This document shows, one piece after another, positions 16,890 to 25,883 of a stretch of DNA of 64,000 bases. Where the stretch lies: positions 248,001 to 312,000 of the forward strand of contig NZ_JADLRJ010000006.1 of assembly GCF_015477355.1 (NCBI RefSeq), read 5' to 3'. The notes below the pieces were generated by a model. It saw nothing but the letters and a program-made list of their open reading frames with translations, did no database searches and was not told the origin of the DNA. The DNA comes from Nocardia blacklockiae. GTDB taxonomy: Bacteria > Actinomycetota > Actinomycetes > Mycobacteriales > Mycobacteriaceae. How positions within the stretch are numbered: the first letter of the stretch is position 1; every line of letters starts with the position of its first letter. The position numbers were made by a program, and so were the translations under genes.

Positions 16890-17258
16890 ATGCGACCGCT
16901 CCCTCCGCAGATGTTCGACGAACTGTGCCCGTCGGTCCTGTCGCCCGTGCGCATCGGCGACAAGTGGGGCGCGCTGATCGTGGCGTGTCTCGCCGACGGT
17001 CCGCGCCGCTACTCCGAGTTGCGAATTCCGTTGGCGCGCATCACACCCAAGGTCATGACGCAGTCCTTGCGGACCTTGGAACGGCTCGGCCTGGTGGTGC
17101 GGACCGTCGCTGGGCGGCAGGTCACCTACGAGCTGACCGCGCTCGGATACAGCATTCTGGAACCGCTGAAGGCCATCTGCGCGTGGACTTCCGAGCACTG
17201 GGACGAGCTGGTCGACGCCGTCGATCCGGACGAGGAGTCCGCGGCGCTGGGGGCGTGA
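16890..17258 (+). CDS. HxlR-family transcriptional regulator
   Basis: This 122-residue winged-helix protein has the HxlR pattern: a cysteine near the N-terminus (ELCPSVLSPVRIGDKWGALIV), then FSEL-like YSELRIPLARITPKVMTQSLRTLERLGLVVRTV. That is the recognition helix plus wing. HxlR proteins usually sense electrophiles or redox changes, often through that cysteine, and control a neighbouring oxidoreductase. The divergent NAD(P)-binding gene is therefore the likely target. TAGGCT six bases before the ATG suggests a leaderless message. Confidence 0.88.
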   Translation: MRPLPPQMFDELCPSVLSPVRIGDKWGALIVACLADGPRRYSELRIPLARITPKVMTQSLRTLERLGLVVRTVAGRQVTYELTALGYSILEPLKAICAWTSEHWDELVDAVDPDEESAALGA

Positions 17259-17290
17259 CGGTAGCTTACGCTGAGGACAGCTTCGGGCTT

Positions 17291-18103
17291 TCAGAGTCCT
17301 TGTGGCGCTTGACGATCGAGGGCATTCTCCGCGTCTTCCCGGCGCAGGTCCCGGACGAGCAGGGTGGCGCCCGCGACCGCGCCCGGCATGAGGAACACCG
17401 CGACGAAGGGAATCAGGAACACCGCCGCGAGCGGAATCCCGAAGCCCCACACCAGCGTCCGGCGGGTGCGCAGCAGGATCAGTTGCTCCCGCAGCGCGAC
17501 GCCGCGGCGGGCCAGCGCCACCGAGGTGAGTTCCTGGGCGAGGAACCAGCCCGTGACGCACACACCCAGCACGGGGATCACCGTCTGACCCACCACCGGC
17601 AGGAAACCGGCGGCGAACAGCAGCGCACCCCAGCACGCGGCGCGCACCACGATCCGGATGCCGTCGCGGACCGAGATCCACAGTTCGCGCGGGAACGACA
17701 GACCGGACTCCGGCGCGGTGCCGTCCGGCGACAGCGACCGGTCCACCTGCTCGGACAGCGCCTCGTAGAACGGCTGCCCGAGCACCAGCGTCACCGCGGT
17801 GAAGGTGACCACCGACAGCAACAGCCCCAGCGCCACCAGCAGCACCGCCAGGAATCCGCGCAGCAGTCCCGGCCACGGCGACGACCAGCCGTCGGCGAAC
17901 GGCGTGGCCCACGCGACGAGGTCACCGGCGAAGATCACCAGCGCCACCAGGGCCGCCAGATACAACACCATCGAGATCAGCCCCGGCACCAGCCCCAGCC
18001 CCAGCGCCCGCCGATGCGCCGCCACCCACCGCTGCCCGCGCAGCAGATACCCGAATCCGTTCGCCAGATCTCGCACCGGCACAGCGTAATCGGCCATCGC
18101 CAC
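17291..18103 (-). CDS. EI24-domain membrane protein (CysZ-like)
   Basis: This 270-residue integral membrane protein has about five hydrophobic segments: [28 protein letters not shown], then the stretch after [39 protein letters not shown], and two near the C-terminus. It belongs to the EI24/CysZ fold, whose best-known bacterial member transports sulfate. Actinobacterial members are mostly uncharacterised. It is convergent with the HxlR gene and divergent from the chelatase gene. I would not assign a substrate. Confidence 0.75.
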   Translation of the reverse strand: MAMADYAVPVRDLANGFGYLLRGQRWVAAHRRALGLGLVPGLISMVLYLAALVALVIFAGDLVAWATPFADGWSSPWPGLLRGFLAVLLVALGLLLSVVTFTAVTLVLGQPFYEALSEQVDRSLSPDGTAPESGLSFPRELWISVRDGIRIVVRAACWGALLFAAGFLPVVGQTVIPVLGVCVTGWFLAQELTSVALARRGVALREQLILLRTRRTLVWGFGIPLAAVFLIPFVAVFLMPGAVAGATLLVRDLRREDAENALDRQAPQGL

Positions 18104-18217
18104 CCTGCTCCGCGATGTGGTCCGGTACCTCGGTGCCGGGGCGGAGTGGGTTGCGAAGAGTTGTGTGGGTGCGGTTGTTCACAGGAGGGTGGCGCGGGGA
18201 GAGCGGGGTGGCGCGCC

Positions 18218-18223
18218 TAGAGT
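18218..18223 (+). promoter_or_regulatory. TAGAGT -10 box of the chelatase gene, leaderless
   Basis: TAGAGT ends seven bases before the GTG at 18231, which fixes both transcription and translation starts at about 18230. No clear -35 is visible. Confidence 0.5.
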
Positions 18224-18230
18224 TGGGGCC

Positions 18231-20459
18231 GTGTCCGAATCCCGAACCAGCGTGGTCCCGCATTCCGAGGGCGCGGCGGCGCGCGACGGCGACGCCGGGT
18301 TTCCGTTCTCGGCCGTGGTGGGTCAGGAACGGTTGCAGCTGGCGCTGATCCTGTGCGCGGTGCATCCGGGGATCGGCGGCGTGCTGGTGCGCGGAGAGAA
18401 GGGGACGGCGAAGTCGACCGTGGTGCGGGCGCTCGCACACCTGCTGCCGCCGGTGGTCGACGAGCGCGGGGAGCGGCCCGCGCGACTGGTGGAACTGCCG
18501 GTCGGGGCGACCGAGGACCGGGTGGTCGGCTCGCTGGATCTGCAACGCGTGCTGCGCGACGGCGAGCAGGCGTTCCGGCCCGGACTGCTGGCCGCCGCCC
18601 ACGACGGGGTGCTGTACGTCGACGAGGTGAACCTGCTGCACGACCATCTGGTAGACGTGCTGCTCGACGCCGCGGCCATGGGCCGGGTACACATCGAGCG
18701 CGACGGGGTCTCGCATTCGCATCCGGCGCGGTTCGTACTCGTCGGCACCATGAACCCGGAGGAGGGCGAGCTGCGTCCGCAGCTGCTGGACCGCTTCGGG
18801 CTGACCGTCGACGTGGCCGCCTCCCGGGATGTCGACGTGCGGATGGCCGTGGTGCGCCGCCGCCTGGACTTCGAGGCCGACCCGGTGGCCTTCGCGACCC
18901 GCTACGCGGACGCCGATCGCGCGGTGGCCGACCGCATCCGGGCCGCCCGCGGCCGGCTCCGCGACGTGGCCCTGGACAATGTGGAACTGCGCCGGATCGC
19001 CGCGCTGTGCGCGTCCTTCGACGTCGACGGCATGCGCGCGGACCTGGTGGTGGCCCGCACCGCGACCGCTCACGCCGCCTGGCGCGGCGGCGATCGCGTC
19101 ACGGCCGAGGATGTGCGCGTCGCGGCGGAACTCGCTCTGCCACACCGCCGTCGGCGCGACCCGTTCGACGAGCCGGGCATCAGCGAGGAGCAGCTCGACG
19201 AGGCCATGCGGCAGGCCGAGGCGGAGGCCGCGCACGCAGAGGACGAAAACGCCAGCGGCGCAGAAGATCCGGACGGTAGTGCGGATTCGTCGGATGACGC
19301 GAGCGAGCGCTCCGACGGATCACCCGATCCGGACGGTGACCCGAATGGTCGCTCCGGCAAGGGTTTCGGCGGTCCGGACGATAACTCCGCCGGTCCGGAG
19401 GGCGGTTCCGGCGGTCCGGACGACAGCATCGGTGGCCCGGCCGATGGTCCTGATGGCCGCGACGACGGTTCCGGCGGTTCGGACGACGGTTCCGGCGGTC
19501 CGGAAGGCCCCCGTGGTCCGGACGACGGTCCTGGCGGTCCGGACGGCCCCGGCGGTCCGGACGAGGGGCCCGACGGTCCGGACGGCCCCGATGGCCCGAA
19601 CGGCGGCCCCGGTGGCGGCCGCGCCCGCGCGGGCAGTGCCGCGTCGCCGGTGAATTCCGCTGCGCGCCCGCCACGTTGGGAGATTCCCGGCATCGGCGAG
19701 GGCGCGCCCGGCCGCCGCTCGCGGGCCCGCACCCGGCACGGCCGCGTGGTGCGATCGACCGCCGACCCGTCGGCGGGCCTGCACCTGCTGGGCACGGTCT
19801 TCGCCGCCGCGCCCCACCAGAGCGCGCGTGGCCGCACCGCGGGCCCGCTGGCCCTAGAGCCCGCGGACCTGCGCGGCGCGCATCGCGAAGGGCGAGAAGG
19901 CAACCTGGTGGTGTTCGTGGTGGACGCCTCCGGCTCGATGGCGGCCCGCGACCGGCTGTCCGCGGTGACCGGCGCGGTGGTGGCGCTGCTGCGCGACGCC
20001 TACCAGCGCCGCGACAAGGTCGCCGTGATCACGGTGCGCGGCAGCGAGGCCGAACTCGTGCTCCCGCCGACCTCCTCGGTCGATATCGCCGTGCGACGCC
20101 TGTCCGGTCTCCGCACCGGCGGCAAAACCCCACTGGCACAAGGACTTCTGAAGGCCCGGGAGATCGTGCGGCGGGAACGGGTCCGTGACCCGCAGCGCCG
20201 GGCCATGCTGGTGCTGCTCACCGACGGCCGCGCCACCGGCGGCGTCGACCCTGTGCCGCGCGCCCGCGCGGCGGCCCGCCGCCTCGCCGCCGACGGCGTG
20301 GCCGCGGTGGTGGTCGACTGCGAACGCGGCATGATCCGCCTCGGCCTCGCCGCCGACCTTTCCCGCGACCTCCGCGCCACCTACCTGCGACTCTCCGAAC
20401 TCACCGGCACCTCCGTAGCCGGCGCGGTCCGAGCCGCCCGTTCCCCCCACGCCGCCTGA
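18231..20459 (+). CDS. Fused ChlI-ChlD-type magnesium/cobalt chelatase subunit
   Basis: This 742-residue protein joins an AAA+ motor (about residues 20-330) to a von Willebrand A domain (about 555-742). Walker A is GEKGTAKST near residue 54 and the sensor/Walker B region is [12 protein letters not shown]. The MIDAS motif is [11 protein letters not shown] near residue 565. The domains are linked by a Gly-Pro-Asp-rich tract (about 370-490) built from GGPDDGS-like units. In actinobacteria this fusion lies with cobO and cobB (Rv2850c in M. tuberculosis) and is thought to power CobN in cobalt insertion. CobN itself is not in the window. The downstream cobO lies beyond two unrelated genes here. Confidence 0.88.
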   Translation: MSESRTSVVPHSEGAAARDGDAGFPFSAVVGQERLQLALILCAVHPGIGGVLVRGEKGTAKSTVVRALAHLLPPVVDERGERPARLVELPVGATEDRVVGSLDLQRVLRDGEQAFRPGLLAAAHDGVLYVDEVNLLHDHLVDVLLDAAAMGRVHIERDGVSHSHPARFVLVGTMNPEEGELRPQLLDRFGLTVDVAASRDVDVRMAVVRRRLDFEADPVAFATRYADADRAVADRIRAARGRLRDVALDNVELRRIAALCASFDVDGMRADLVVARTATAHAAWRGGDRVTAEDVRVAAELALPHRRRRDPFDEPGISEEQLDEAMRQAEAEAAHAEDENASGAEDPDGSADSSDDASERSDGSPDPDGDPNGRSGKGFGGPDDNSAGPEGGSGGPDDSIGGPADGPDGRDDGSGGSDDGSGGPEGPRGPDDGPGGPDGPGGPDEGPDGPDGPDGPNGGPGGGRARAGSAASPVNSAARPPRWEIPGIGEGAPGRRSRARTRHGRVVRSTADPSAGLHLLGTVFAAAPHQSARGRTAGPLALEPADLRGAHREGREGNLVVFVVDASGSMAARDRLSAVTGAVVALLRDAYQRRDKVAVITVRGSEAELVLPPTSSVDIAVRRLSGLRTGGKTPLAQGLLKAREIVRRERVRDPQRRAMLVLLTDGRATGGVDPVPRARAAARRLAADGVAAVVVDCERGMIRLGLAADLSRDLRATYLRLSELTGTSVAGAVRAARSPHAA

Positions 20460-20476
20460 TTCCGCCTCGGCGAGCG

Positions 20477-20505
20477 TTGACTGCTCGGGTGGGCATGGCT
20501 ACTTT
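20477..20505 (+). promoter_or_regulatory. Complete promoter TTGACT-N17-TACTTT
   Basis: The -35 TTGACT (20477-20482) and -10 TACTTT (20500-20505) are separated by exactly 17 bases. The -10 ends seven bases before the ATG at 20513, so the message should be leaderless. This is one of the two best housekeeping-type promoters in the window. Confidence 0.72.
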
Positions 20506-20512
20506 CGTGATC

Positions 20513-20944
20513 ATGTCTGGCACTCCGCGCCTTCCCGGGCTGTCGCTGTCCGAGGCGGATCTAGTGGTGCAGGTGGCGCTGGCGGTGGGCGCGGAGCGTG
20601 GGTTCCCGCCGCTCGCGGTGGCCGTGGTCGATGTCGCCGGTGAAGTGATCGTGCTGCGGCGGGCGGACGGCGGCATGCCGATGACCAGCAGGATCGCGGT
20701 GGCCAAGGCGCGCACGGCATTACATACGCTGCAACCGTCGGGTGCGCTGCCACTGCCCGGACCGATCGTCGACAGCATTCAGCATCTCTACGGCGGCGAC
20801 TATGTCCCCTACGCCGGCGGTGTCCTGATCACCGACGGCGACCTCGTGCTCGGTGCCGCGGGTGCGTCCGGCGCGCATGCCGTCGAGGACGAGGAGGCCG
20901 TGCGGACGGCGGTACAGCGGTGGCAGGAGTATCGGTCGGCGTGA
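20513..20944 (+). CDS. HbpS/GlcG/PduO-C-like (DUF336) small binding protein
   Basis: This 143-residue protein has the HbpS-like alpha/beta fold: LSLSEADLVVQVALAVGAERGFPPLAVAVVDVAG, then TSRIAVAKARTAL and GGVLITDGDLVLGAAGASG. Members bind haem (HbpS of Streptomyces) or form the C-terminal domain of the corrinoid adenosyltransferase PduO. The gene is embedded in a cobalamin region, so a tetrapyrrole-related role is plausible but unproven. The start at 20513 is fixed by the promoter. Upstream in-frame codons at 20477 and 20495 lie inside that promoter and are unlikely starts. Confidence 0.78.
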   Translation: MSGTPRLPGLSLSEADLVVQVALAVGAERGFPPLAVAVVDVAGEVIVLRRADGGMPMTSRIAVAKARTALHTLQPSGALPLPGPIVDSIQHLYGGDYVPYAGGVLITDGDLVLGAAGASGAHAVEDEEAVRTAVQRWQEYRSA

Positions 20945-20960
20945 TCCACTCGGAGCCGGG

Positions 20961-21998
20961 TCAGGCCGCTACGGCGGTGCAGCGGTCGGCGAGGGCGGTC
21001 AGGGCGGGGGAGCAGCCCATGTCGAGGGTGAGGGTGGCGAGGTCGTCGGCTCGGGTGCGGCCGCGGTTGACGATGAGCACGGGGCGTCCGGTCTTGGCGG
21101 CGTGCCGGGCGAAGCGCAGGCCCGACATGACGGTGAGCGACGAACCCGCGACCAGGAGGACCTCGGCCTCGTCCACGACCTCGAAGGCGGCCGCGACGCG
21201 GGCCTTGGGGACGTTCTCGCCGAAGTAGACGATGTCGGGTTTGAGCATGCCGCCGCACTCGGCGCAGTCGACCATCCGGAAAGCGGCGGTGTCGGTGACG
21301 ACGGCGTCCGCGTCGGGCGCCACCTCCAGGCCGTCGGTCGCGGCGGCCTCGGCGAAGCCGGGATTGGCGGCCTCGAGCCGTTCGGCCAGCGCCATGCGGG
21401 AGATCAGGGCGTCGCAGCGCAGGCAGCGCACCCGCGCGTAGGTGCCGTGCAGGTCAAGGACGCGGCGGCTACCGGCCTTGGTGTGCAGCAGATCGACGTT
21501 CTGGGTGATCAGCCCGGTGACCACGCCCGCCCGTTCCAGGCGGGCCAGCGCGCGGTGTCCCGCATTCGGCCGGGCGGCGTCCATGCGCCGCCACCCGACA
21601 TGATTGCGGGCCCAATACCGTTGCCGGAACACAGGATCGCCCACGAACTGCTGATAGGTCATCGGGGTGCGCGGCGGCGAATCGGGACCGCGATAGTCGG
21701 GGATGCCGCTGTCGGTGGAGAGACCGGCGCCGGTGAGCACGGCCGTGCGGCGCCCGGCAATCAGTTCCAGCAGGGCGTCGATGTCGGGAGCGCGGCCCGC
21801 CGGTGAGGGATGCGGCAGGGCGTCGGTGTCGGGGGCGCGGCCTGCCGATGAGAGGTGCGGCAGGGCGTCGGTGTCGGGGGCGCGGCCCGCCGGTGAGAGG
21901 TGCGGCGGGGCGTCGGTGTCGGGAGTGCTGCCTGCCGGTGAGAGGTGCGGCGGGGCGTCGGTACCGGAAGCGCTGCCCGCCGGCGAGAGATGCGGCAT
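20961..21998 (-). CDS. Sir2-family NAD-dependent protein deacylase with repeat N-terminus
   Basis: The catalytic domain (about residues 77-345) is a complete sirtuin: [19 protein letters not shown] binds [11 protein letters not shown] follows, [12 protein letters not shown] carries the catalytic histidine, and CLRC plus CAECGG supply the zinc cysteines. It would remove acyl groups from lysines using NAD. The first 76 residues are five tandem 15-residue units ([15 protein letters not shown] type), which is unusual for this family. The ATG at 21998 has TACGCT seven bases upstream, so the repeats appear to be translated. The frame stays open to 22151, but that would run over the cobO start. Confidence 0.85.
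   Translation of the reverse strand: MPHLSPAGSASGTDAPPHLSPAGSTPDTDAPPHLSPAGRAPDTDALPHLSSAGRAPDTDALPHPSPAGRAPDIDALLELIAGRRTAVLTGAGLSTDSGIPDYRGPDSPPRTPMTYQQFVGDPVFRQRYWARNHVGWRRMDAARPNAGHRALARLERAGVVTGLITQNVDLLHTKAGSRRVLDLHGTYARVRCLRCDALISRMALAERLEAANPGFAEAAATDGLEVAPDADAVVTDTAAFRMVDCAECGGMLKPDIVYFGENVPKARVAAAFEVVDEAEVLLVAGSSLTVMSGLRFARHAAKTGRPVLIVNRGRTRADDLATLTLDMGCSPALTALADRCTAVAA
21771..21995. repeat. 45-bp in-frame tandem repeat, five copies
   Basis: Exactly 225 bases divide into five 45-base units inside the sirtuin gene. They encode [15 protein letters not shown]-like to [15 protein letters not shown]-like 15-mers. Copies differ by only a few bases, the internal ones least. Because 45 is divisible by three, copy-number changes would keep the reading frame. 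This makes it a candidate coding minisatellite. Confidence 0.88.
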
Positions 21999-22089
21999 GC
22001 CTTCCAGCGTACGGACGGGCCGAAGGCGGCGTGCCGGTCCGGATATGGCACCGTGGAGCGGCAGCGCAGGTGTGAGAAGGAGCGGATCG

Positions 22090-22704
22090 ATGCCCAAGGG
22101 TGTACCGGAGACGATTCCCGACGACGGGTTGACCACCCGGCAGCGGCGCAATCAGCCGGTGCTCGCGGTGCACACCGGTGCGGGCAAGGGCAAGTCGACC
22201 GCGGCGTTCGGGATGGCGCTGCGGGCCTGGAACCAGGGTTTCGACGTGGCGGTGTTCCAGTTCGTCAAGAGCGCCAAGTGGAAGGTGGGCGAGGAGGCCG
22301 CCTTCCGCACCCTCGGCCGGCTGCACGAGGAGACCGGCGCGGGCGGCGCGGTCGAGTGGCACAAGATGGGCGAGGGCTGGTCCTGGGTGCGCAAGGCCGG
22401 CACCGAGGAGGACCACGCGGCCGCCGCGCTGGCCGGGTGGCAGGAGATCGCGCGCCGTCTCGCCGCCGAACAGCACCGGTTCTACGTGCTCGACGAATTC
22501 ACCTACCCGTTGAAGTGGGGCTGGGTCGATGTCGGCGAGGTGGTCGAGACGCTGCGCGCCCGGCCCGGCAACCAGCACGTCGTGATCACCGGGCGGGACG
22601 CCCCGGCGGCCCTGGTCGACGCCGCCGACCTGGTCACCGACATGAGCAAGGTCAAGCACCCGATGGACGCCGGACGCAAGGGGCAGCGGGGGATCGAGTG
22701 GTGA
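22090..22704 (+). CDS. cobO: Corrinoid adenosyltransferase (CobO type)
   Basis: This 204-residue ATP:cob(I)alamin adenosyltransferase adds the upper 5'-deoxyadenosyl ligand to cobyrinic acid a,c-diamide. The P-loop-like motif HTGAGKGKSTAAFGMALRA lies at about residues 28-46. FVKSAKWKVGEE, WHKMGEGWSW and YVLDEFTYPLKWGW are typical of CobO/CobA. The ATG is preceded by an AAGGAG ribosome site seven bases upstream. cobB follows after 37 bases. It is divergent from the sirtuin gene with a 91-base gap. Confidence 0.95.
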   Translation: MPKGVPETIPDDGLTTRQRRNQPVLAVHTGAGKGKSTAAFGMALRAWNQGFDVAVFQFVKSAKWKVGEEAAFRTLGRLHEETGAGGAVEWHKMGEGWSWVRKAGTEEDHAAAALAGWQEIARRLAAEQHRFYVLDEFTYPLKWGWVDVGEVVETLRARPGNQHVVITGRDAPAALVDAADLVTDMSKVKHPMDAGRKGQRGIEW

Positions 22705-22741
22705 GTTCCGCCGCGCCGCGCCCGGGCCCGGGGGAGCCGCG

Positions 22742-24232
22742 GTGAGCACGCCCGCGGTGGTGATCGCGGCGCCCGCGTCGGGCAGTGGGAAGACCACGCT
22801 CGCAACGGGTTTGATCGGTGCGCTGCGGAGCGCCGGACATCGGGTGGCGCCGTTCAAGGTGGGGCCGGACTACATCGATCCCGGTTATCACGGGCTGGCC
22901 GCGGGGCGTCCGGGGCGGAACCTGGACCCGGTGCTCGTCGGCGTGGAGCGGGTGGTGCCGCTGTACGAGCACGGTGCCCGCGACTGCGACATCGCGATCG
23001 TCGAGGGCGTGATGGGCCTGTTCGACGGTCGCATCGACGAGAACCGGGCGGCGGCCGTCGCCGAGGGCTCGACCGCGCAGGTGGCGGCGCTGCTCGGCGC
23101 GCCGGTGGTGCTGGTGGTCGACGCGCGCGGGCACAGCCAGAGCCTGGCCGCGCTGCTGCACGGTTTCGCCACCTTCGACAGCGAGATCCGGCTCGGCGGC
23201 GTGATTCTCAACCGCGTGGGCAGCGAACGGCACGAGGAGGTGCTGCGCGCGGCCTGCGACCGGGTCGGGCTGCCGGTGCTGGGCGCGCTGCCCCGCATGG
23301 CCGAATTGTCGGTGCCCTCCCGGCATCTGGGCCTCATCCCCGCCGTCGAGCACGGCCCCGCGGCCCGCTCGGCGGTCGACGCGATGACCGAACTCGTTGC
23401 GGCACATGTGGATTTGGCAGCCGTGGCGCGGCTCGCCACGGTGCGTGCCTCGGCTCCGGCATGGGATCCCGCGGCCCAAGTGCGGCTGTCGGCGGATGGT
23501 ACTCACGCTCTCGGCAGCGACAGTGCCGAGATCGGTGCGGCCGAAACCGTTGCGGAAGAAGCGTATTCCGGCGGACGCGTGGGCGCGCAGCAGGCTGGGC
23601 CGCCGATTGTCGCGATGGCCGGTGGGGCGGCGTTCACGTTCGGGTATGCCGAGCACCGGGAGTTGCTGCTGGCGGCTGGGGCCGAGGTCGTGGTGTTCGA
23701 TCCGCTGCGGGACGAGTTGCCCAGCGGGACCGCGGGTTTGGTGTTGCCGGGTGGCTTCCCGGAGGAGCATGCCGCGGCGCTGGCCGCCAACGAACCGCTG
23801 CTGGCGGCGGTCGCCGACGAGGCGCGCCGGGGGATGCCGGTGCACGCCGAGTGCGCGGGGCTGCTGTATCTGACGCGCTCGCTGGACGGGCACCGCATGG
23901 CCGGAGTTCTCGACGCCACCGCGGAATTCGGCTCCCGCCTCACCCTCGGATACCGCGATGCGGTGGCGCTGGCCGACTCGCCCCTGTGGCCCGCGGGAAG
24001 CCGGGTACGCGGGCACGAATTCCACCGCACCCGCCTGGTGACGAACAATGCCGACACACCCGCCTGGGGTTGGCGGGCGCCGAGCGGTGAGACCGTCCGC
24101 GAGGGCAGCCTCACGAACAGTGTCCACGCCTCGTACCTGCACACCCACCCGGCCGGAAACCCTAGCGCCACAGTCCGTTTCGTCACCGCGGCGGCGAAGC
24201 ACGCGGCTCGGTGGATTTCTCGTGCCGGATGA
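22742..24232 (+). CDS. cobB: Cobyrinic acid a,c-diamide synthase
   Basis: This 496-residue ATP- and glutamine-dependent amidotransferase of cobalamin synthesis (CobB/CbiA) has an N-terminal P-loop AAPASGSGKTTLATGL at about residues 9-24. FKVGPDYIDPGYH follows, and EGVMGLFDGR corresponds to the activation region. The C-terminal glutaminase domain carries its nucleophile in HAECAGLLYL and ends with HEFHRT. Residues 240-285 form a variable linker that makes the protein somewhat longer than the usual 450-460. It starts with GTG after cobO and overlaps the next gene by 11 bases. Confidence 0.94.
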   Translation: MSTPAVVIAAPASGSGKTTLATGLIGALRSAGHRVAPFKVGPDYIDPGYHGLAAGRPGRNLDPVLVGVERVVPLYEHGARDCDIAIVEGVMGLFDGRIDENRAAAVAEGSTAQVAALLGAPVVLVVDARGHSQSLAALLHGFATFDSEIRLGGVILNRVGSERHEEVLRAACDRVGLPVLGALPRMAELSVPSRHLGLIPAVEHGPAARSAVDAMTELVAAHVDLAAVARLATVRASAPAWDPAAQVRLSADGTHALGSDSAEIGAAETVAEEAYSGGRVGAQQAGPPIVAMAGGAAFTFGYAEHRELLLAAGAEVVVFDPLRDELPSGTAGLVLPGGFPEEHAAALAANEPLLAAVADEARRGMPVHAECAGLLYLTRSLDGHRMAGVLDATAEFGSRLTLGYRDAVALADSPLWPAGSRVRGHEFHRTRLVTNNADTPAWGWRAPSGETVREGSLTNSVHASYLHTHPAGNPSATVRFVTAAAKHAARWISRAG

Positions 24233-24590
24233 CGAATTGGCTGTAGGCGTCGGCTTCCGGCCGGGCACCCCGGCCGCGGCCATCGTGTCGGCTGTGCGGG
24301 AAGTGTTCTCCGACAGTGTGATTCGGTGTCTGGCCACGGTGGACCGCCGGGCGGGGGACCCGGAACTGATCGCCGCGGCGGACGAACTCGGTGCCTCGGT
24401 GGTGTACTTCTCCGCGGAACGCCTGGCGCAGATCGAGGTGCCGAACCCGGCCGCACGCACGACGACGGCCGTCGGCACCCCGAGTGTCGCCGAGGCCGCC
24501 GCTCTCTGCGCCGCCAAGAGTACGTCTCTGGCCGTACCGAAGCGAGTTCTCCACGGCGTCACGATCGCGGCGGCACGCTACTGCTCTTGA
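24222..24590 (+). CDS. Cobalamin biosynthesis protein, CobE/CbiG C-terminal domain-like
   Basis: This 122-residue protein overlaps the end of cobB by 11 bases, so it is almost certainly translated from the same message. It begins LAVGVGFRPGTPAAAIVSAV, continues with LATVDRRAGDPELIAAADELG and VVYFSAERLAQIEVPNP, and ends TSLAVPKRVLHGVTIAAA. This matches the CobE/CbiG C-terminal family linked to ring contraction in cobalamin synthesis. The N-terminal CbiG hydrolase part is absent. The GTG start is the only one that gives the complete domain. Confidence 0.8.
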   Translation: MPDDELAVGVGFRPGTPAAAIVSAVREVFSDSVIRCLATVDRRAGDPELIAAADELGASVVYFSAERLAQIEVPNPAARTTTAVGTPSVAEAAALCAAKSTSLAVPKRVLHGVTIAAARYCS

Positions 24591-24609
24591 AGCCGCGTAG
24601 CGGACGGTC

Positions 24610-25653
24610 CTACGTATGTGGTTCGGCCCGCCAGGAATCGAGCACCCGGTCCAGGGCGGGGCGGATGTGGGCACGGGCGTCCATGCGGGGGACGCCGTCC
24701 ATCAGGAGGCGGTCGTAGTCGGTGTCGCGGTGGCGGACCGAGGCGATCACGGCCAGGGTGAGGGCCTCTGGGTCGAGGATCTTGGCGGCGGCGGTGCGGC
24801 CGACGCGGCCGCTGCCCCGCAGCGCCGCGTGCGCCGCGATCTCGTCGGCGCGGACGGCGGGGCAGCGCGGGAACAGGCGCAGGATCTCCGCCGCCATCCG
24901 CGCCTGGAACTCCACGTCCTGCGCCGCGCGCCGGACCCGGTCGCGGTCGCGCCGCCGCACCCGCAGGTCCTCGTCGGCGAGGCACTGCTCCTCCGCGCGG
25001 GCGAGCGCCGCCTCCTCGACGAGGATGCCCTGCCGTTCGAATCGCTTGCGCCGCTTGTTGAATCGGACGACGATCGCGGCCAGCGTGCTCTCCTTCTTGG
25101 CGCGCCGGCTCAGCGCCGCGTCCCCGGCCGGGAGGAATTCCAGGTGGTCCAGGTCGGCGCAGGTCAGGCAGAGCGACCCCGCGCCCGACGTGATCAGATA
25201 CGGCCCGGTCTCGCCGCATTCGACGCACTCCCACGTCTCCTGCGCCTCGACCACCACCAGATCGGGCGCCTTGTTCTGGCGCTGGATCAGCTGGTCGCGG
25301 CGCGCGGGGCTCAGCTCCGGCGACAGCCAGTGCACCCGGAACGCCGCGTCGTCGCCCTCGTCGAGGAAGCGCAGCGGCTGCCGGTCGCGCCCGCCGGACA
25401 GGTACGCGGTCTCACTGGCGGTCAGCCCCTTGTCATGTGCCCATTCCCGCAACATGCCGACCGCGTCGCGCAGCCGCGCCCCGCCCACCGCGGCGGGCTG
25501 CTCCAGCGAATCCACCCGCCCCTGCCGCCAGCTGTCCACCTGACTCGCGCGCAACCACCGCACACCCACGAACACATCGATCGCGGACACGTACTTCTGC
25601 CGGGCCAACGCCGCCTCCGCGGCCTCGACCACCCGCCGCCGCAGTGTGGACAC
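24610..25653 (-). CDS. DUF2293-domain protein with two CxxC pairs
   Basis: This 347-residue protein of unknown function has a zinc-ribbon-like block near residues 150-172 (CVECG ... CLTC). A strongly basic helical stretch follows (KRRKRFERQGILVEE and RVRRRDRDRVRRAAQD). The C-terminal third carries the DUF2293 pattern, with LFPRCPAVRADEIAAHAALRGSGRVGRT and HRDTDYDRLLMDGVPRMDAR. The basic region suggests nucleic-acid contact, but this is inference. The GTG at 25653 has TAGGGT eight bases upstream, giving a leaderless start. The frame continues upstream without support. It is convergent with the cobalamin genes. Confidence 0.72.
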   Translation of the reverse strand: MSTLRRRVVEAAEAALARQKYVSAIDVFVGVRWLRASQVDSWRQGRVDSLEQPAAVGGARLRDAVGMLREWAHDKGLTASETAYLSGGRDRQPLRFLDEGDDAAFRVHWLSPELSPARRDQLIQRQNKAPDLVVVEAQETWECVECGETGPYLITSGAGSLCLTCADLDHLEFLPAGDAALSRRAKKESTLAAIVVRFNKRRKRFERQGILVEEAALARAEEQCLADEDLRVRRRDRDRVRRAAQDVEFQARMAAEILRLFPRCPAVRADEIAAHAALRGSGRVGRTAAAKILDPEALTLAVIASVRHRDTDYDRLLMDGVPRMDARAHIRPALDRVLDSWRAEPHT

Positions 25654-25883
25654 GTCGATGAACCCTAGAACATCGCCACCCGCCCTCCGTACCGGGTCCG
25701 CAAGCGCGCGCCGACCTGCGCCCGGACGAACTCGCGTGGCACACAGCGGCATGCGCGGCCTCGGTCGCTGAGCCGCGCACCGCAGGTTCTCCGCCCGCAA
25801 AGGCCCCTGCTCGCAGAGATTGCCAGGGCGATCGCCGTGCCCAGTGGGGAAACCGTGTGTCGCGGCGGTGCGGGTGGCGGTGG

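Noticed and set aside
18117-18230. Upstream extension of the chelatase gene to an earlier start
   Set aside because: The extra 38 residues lie over the promoter, and the GTG at 18231 follows a -10 box by seven bases.
21999-22151. Longer sirtuin starting at 22151
   Set aside because: It would overlap the cobO start, while the ATG at 21998 has its own leaderless promoter.
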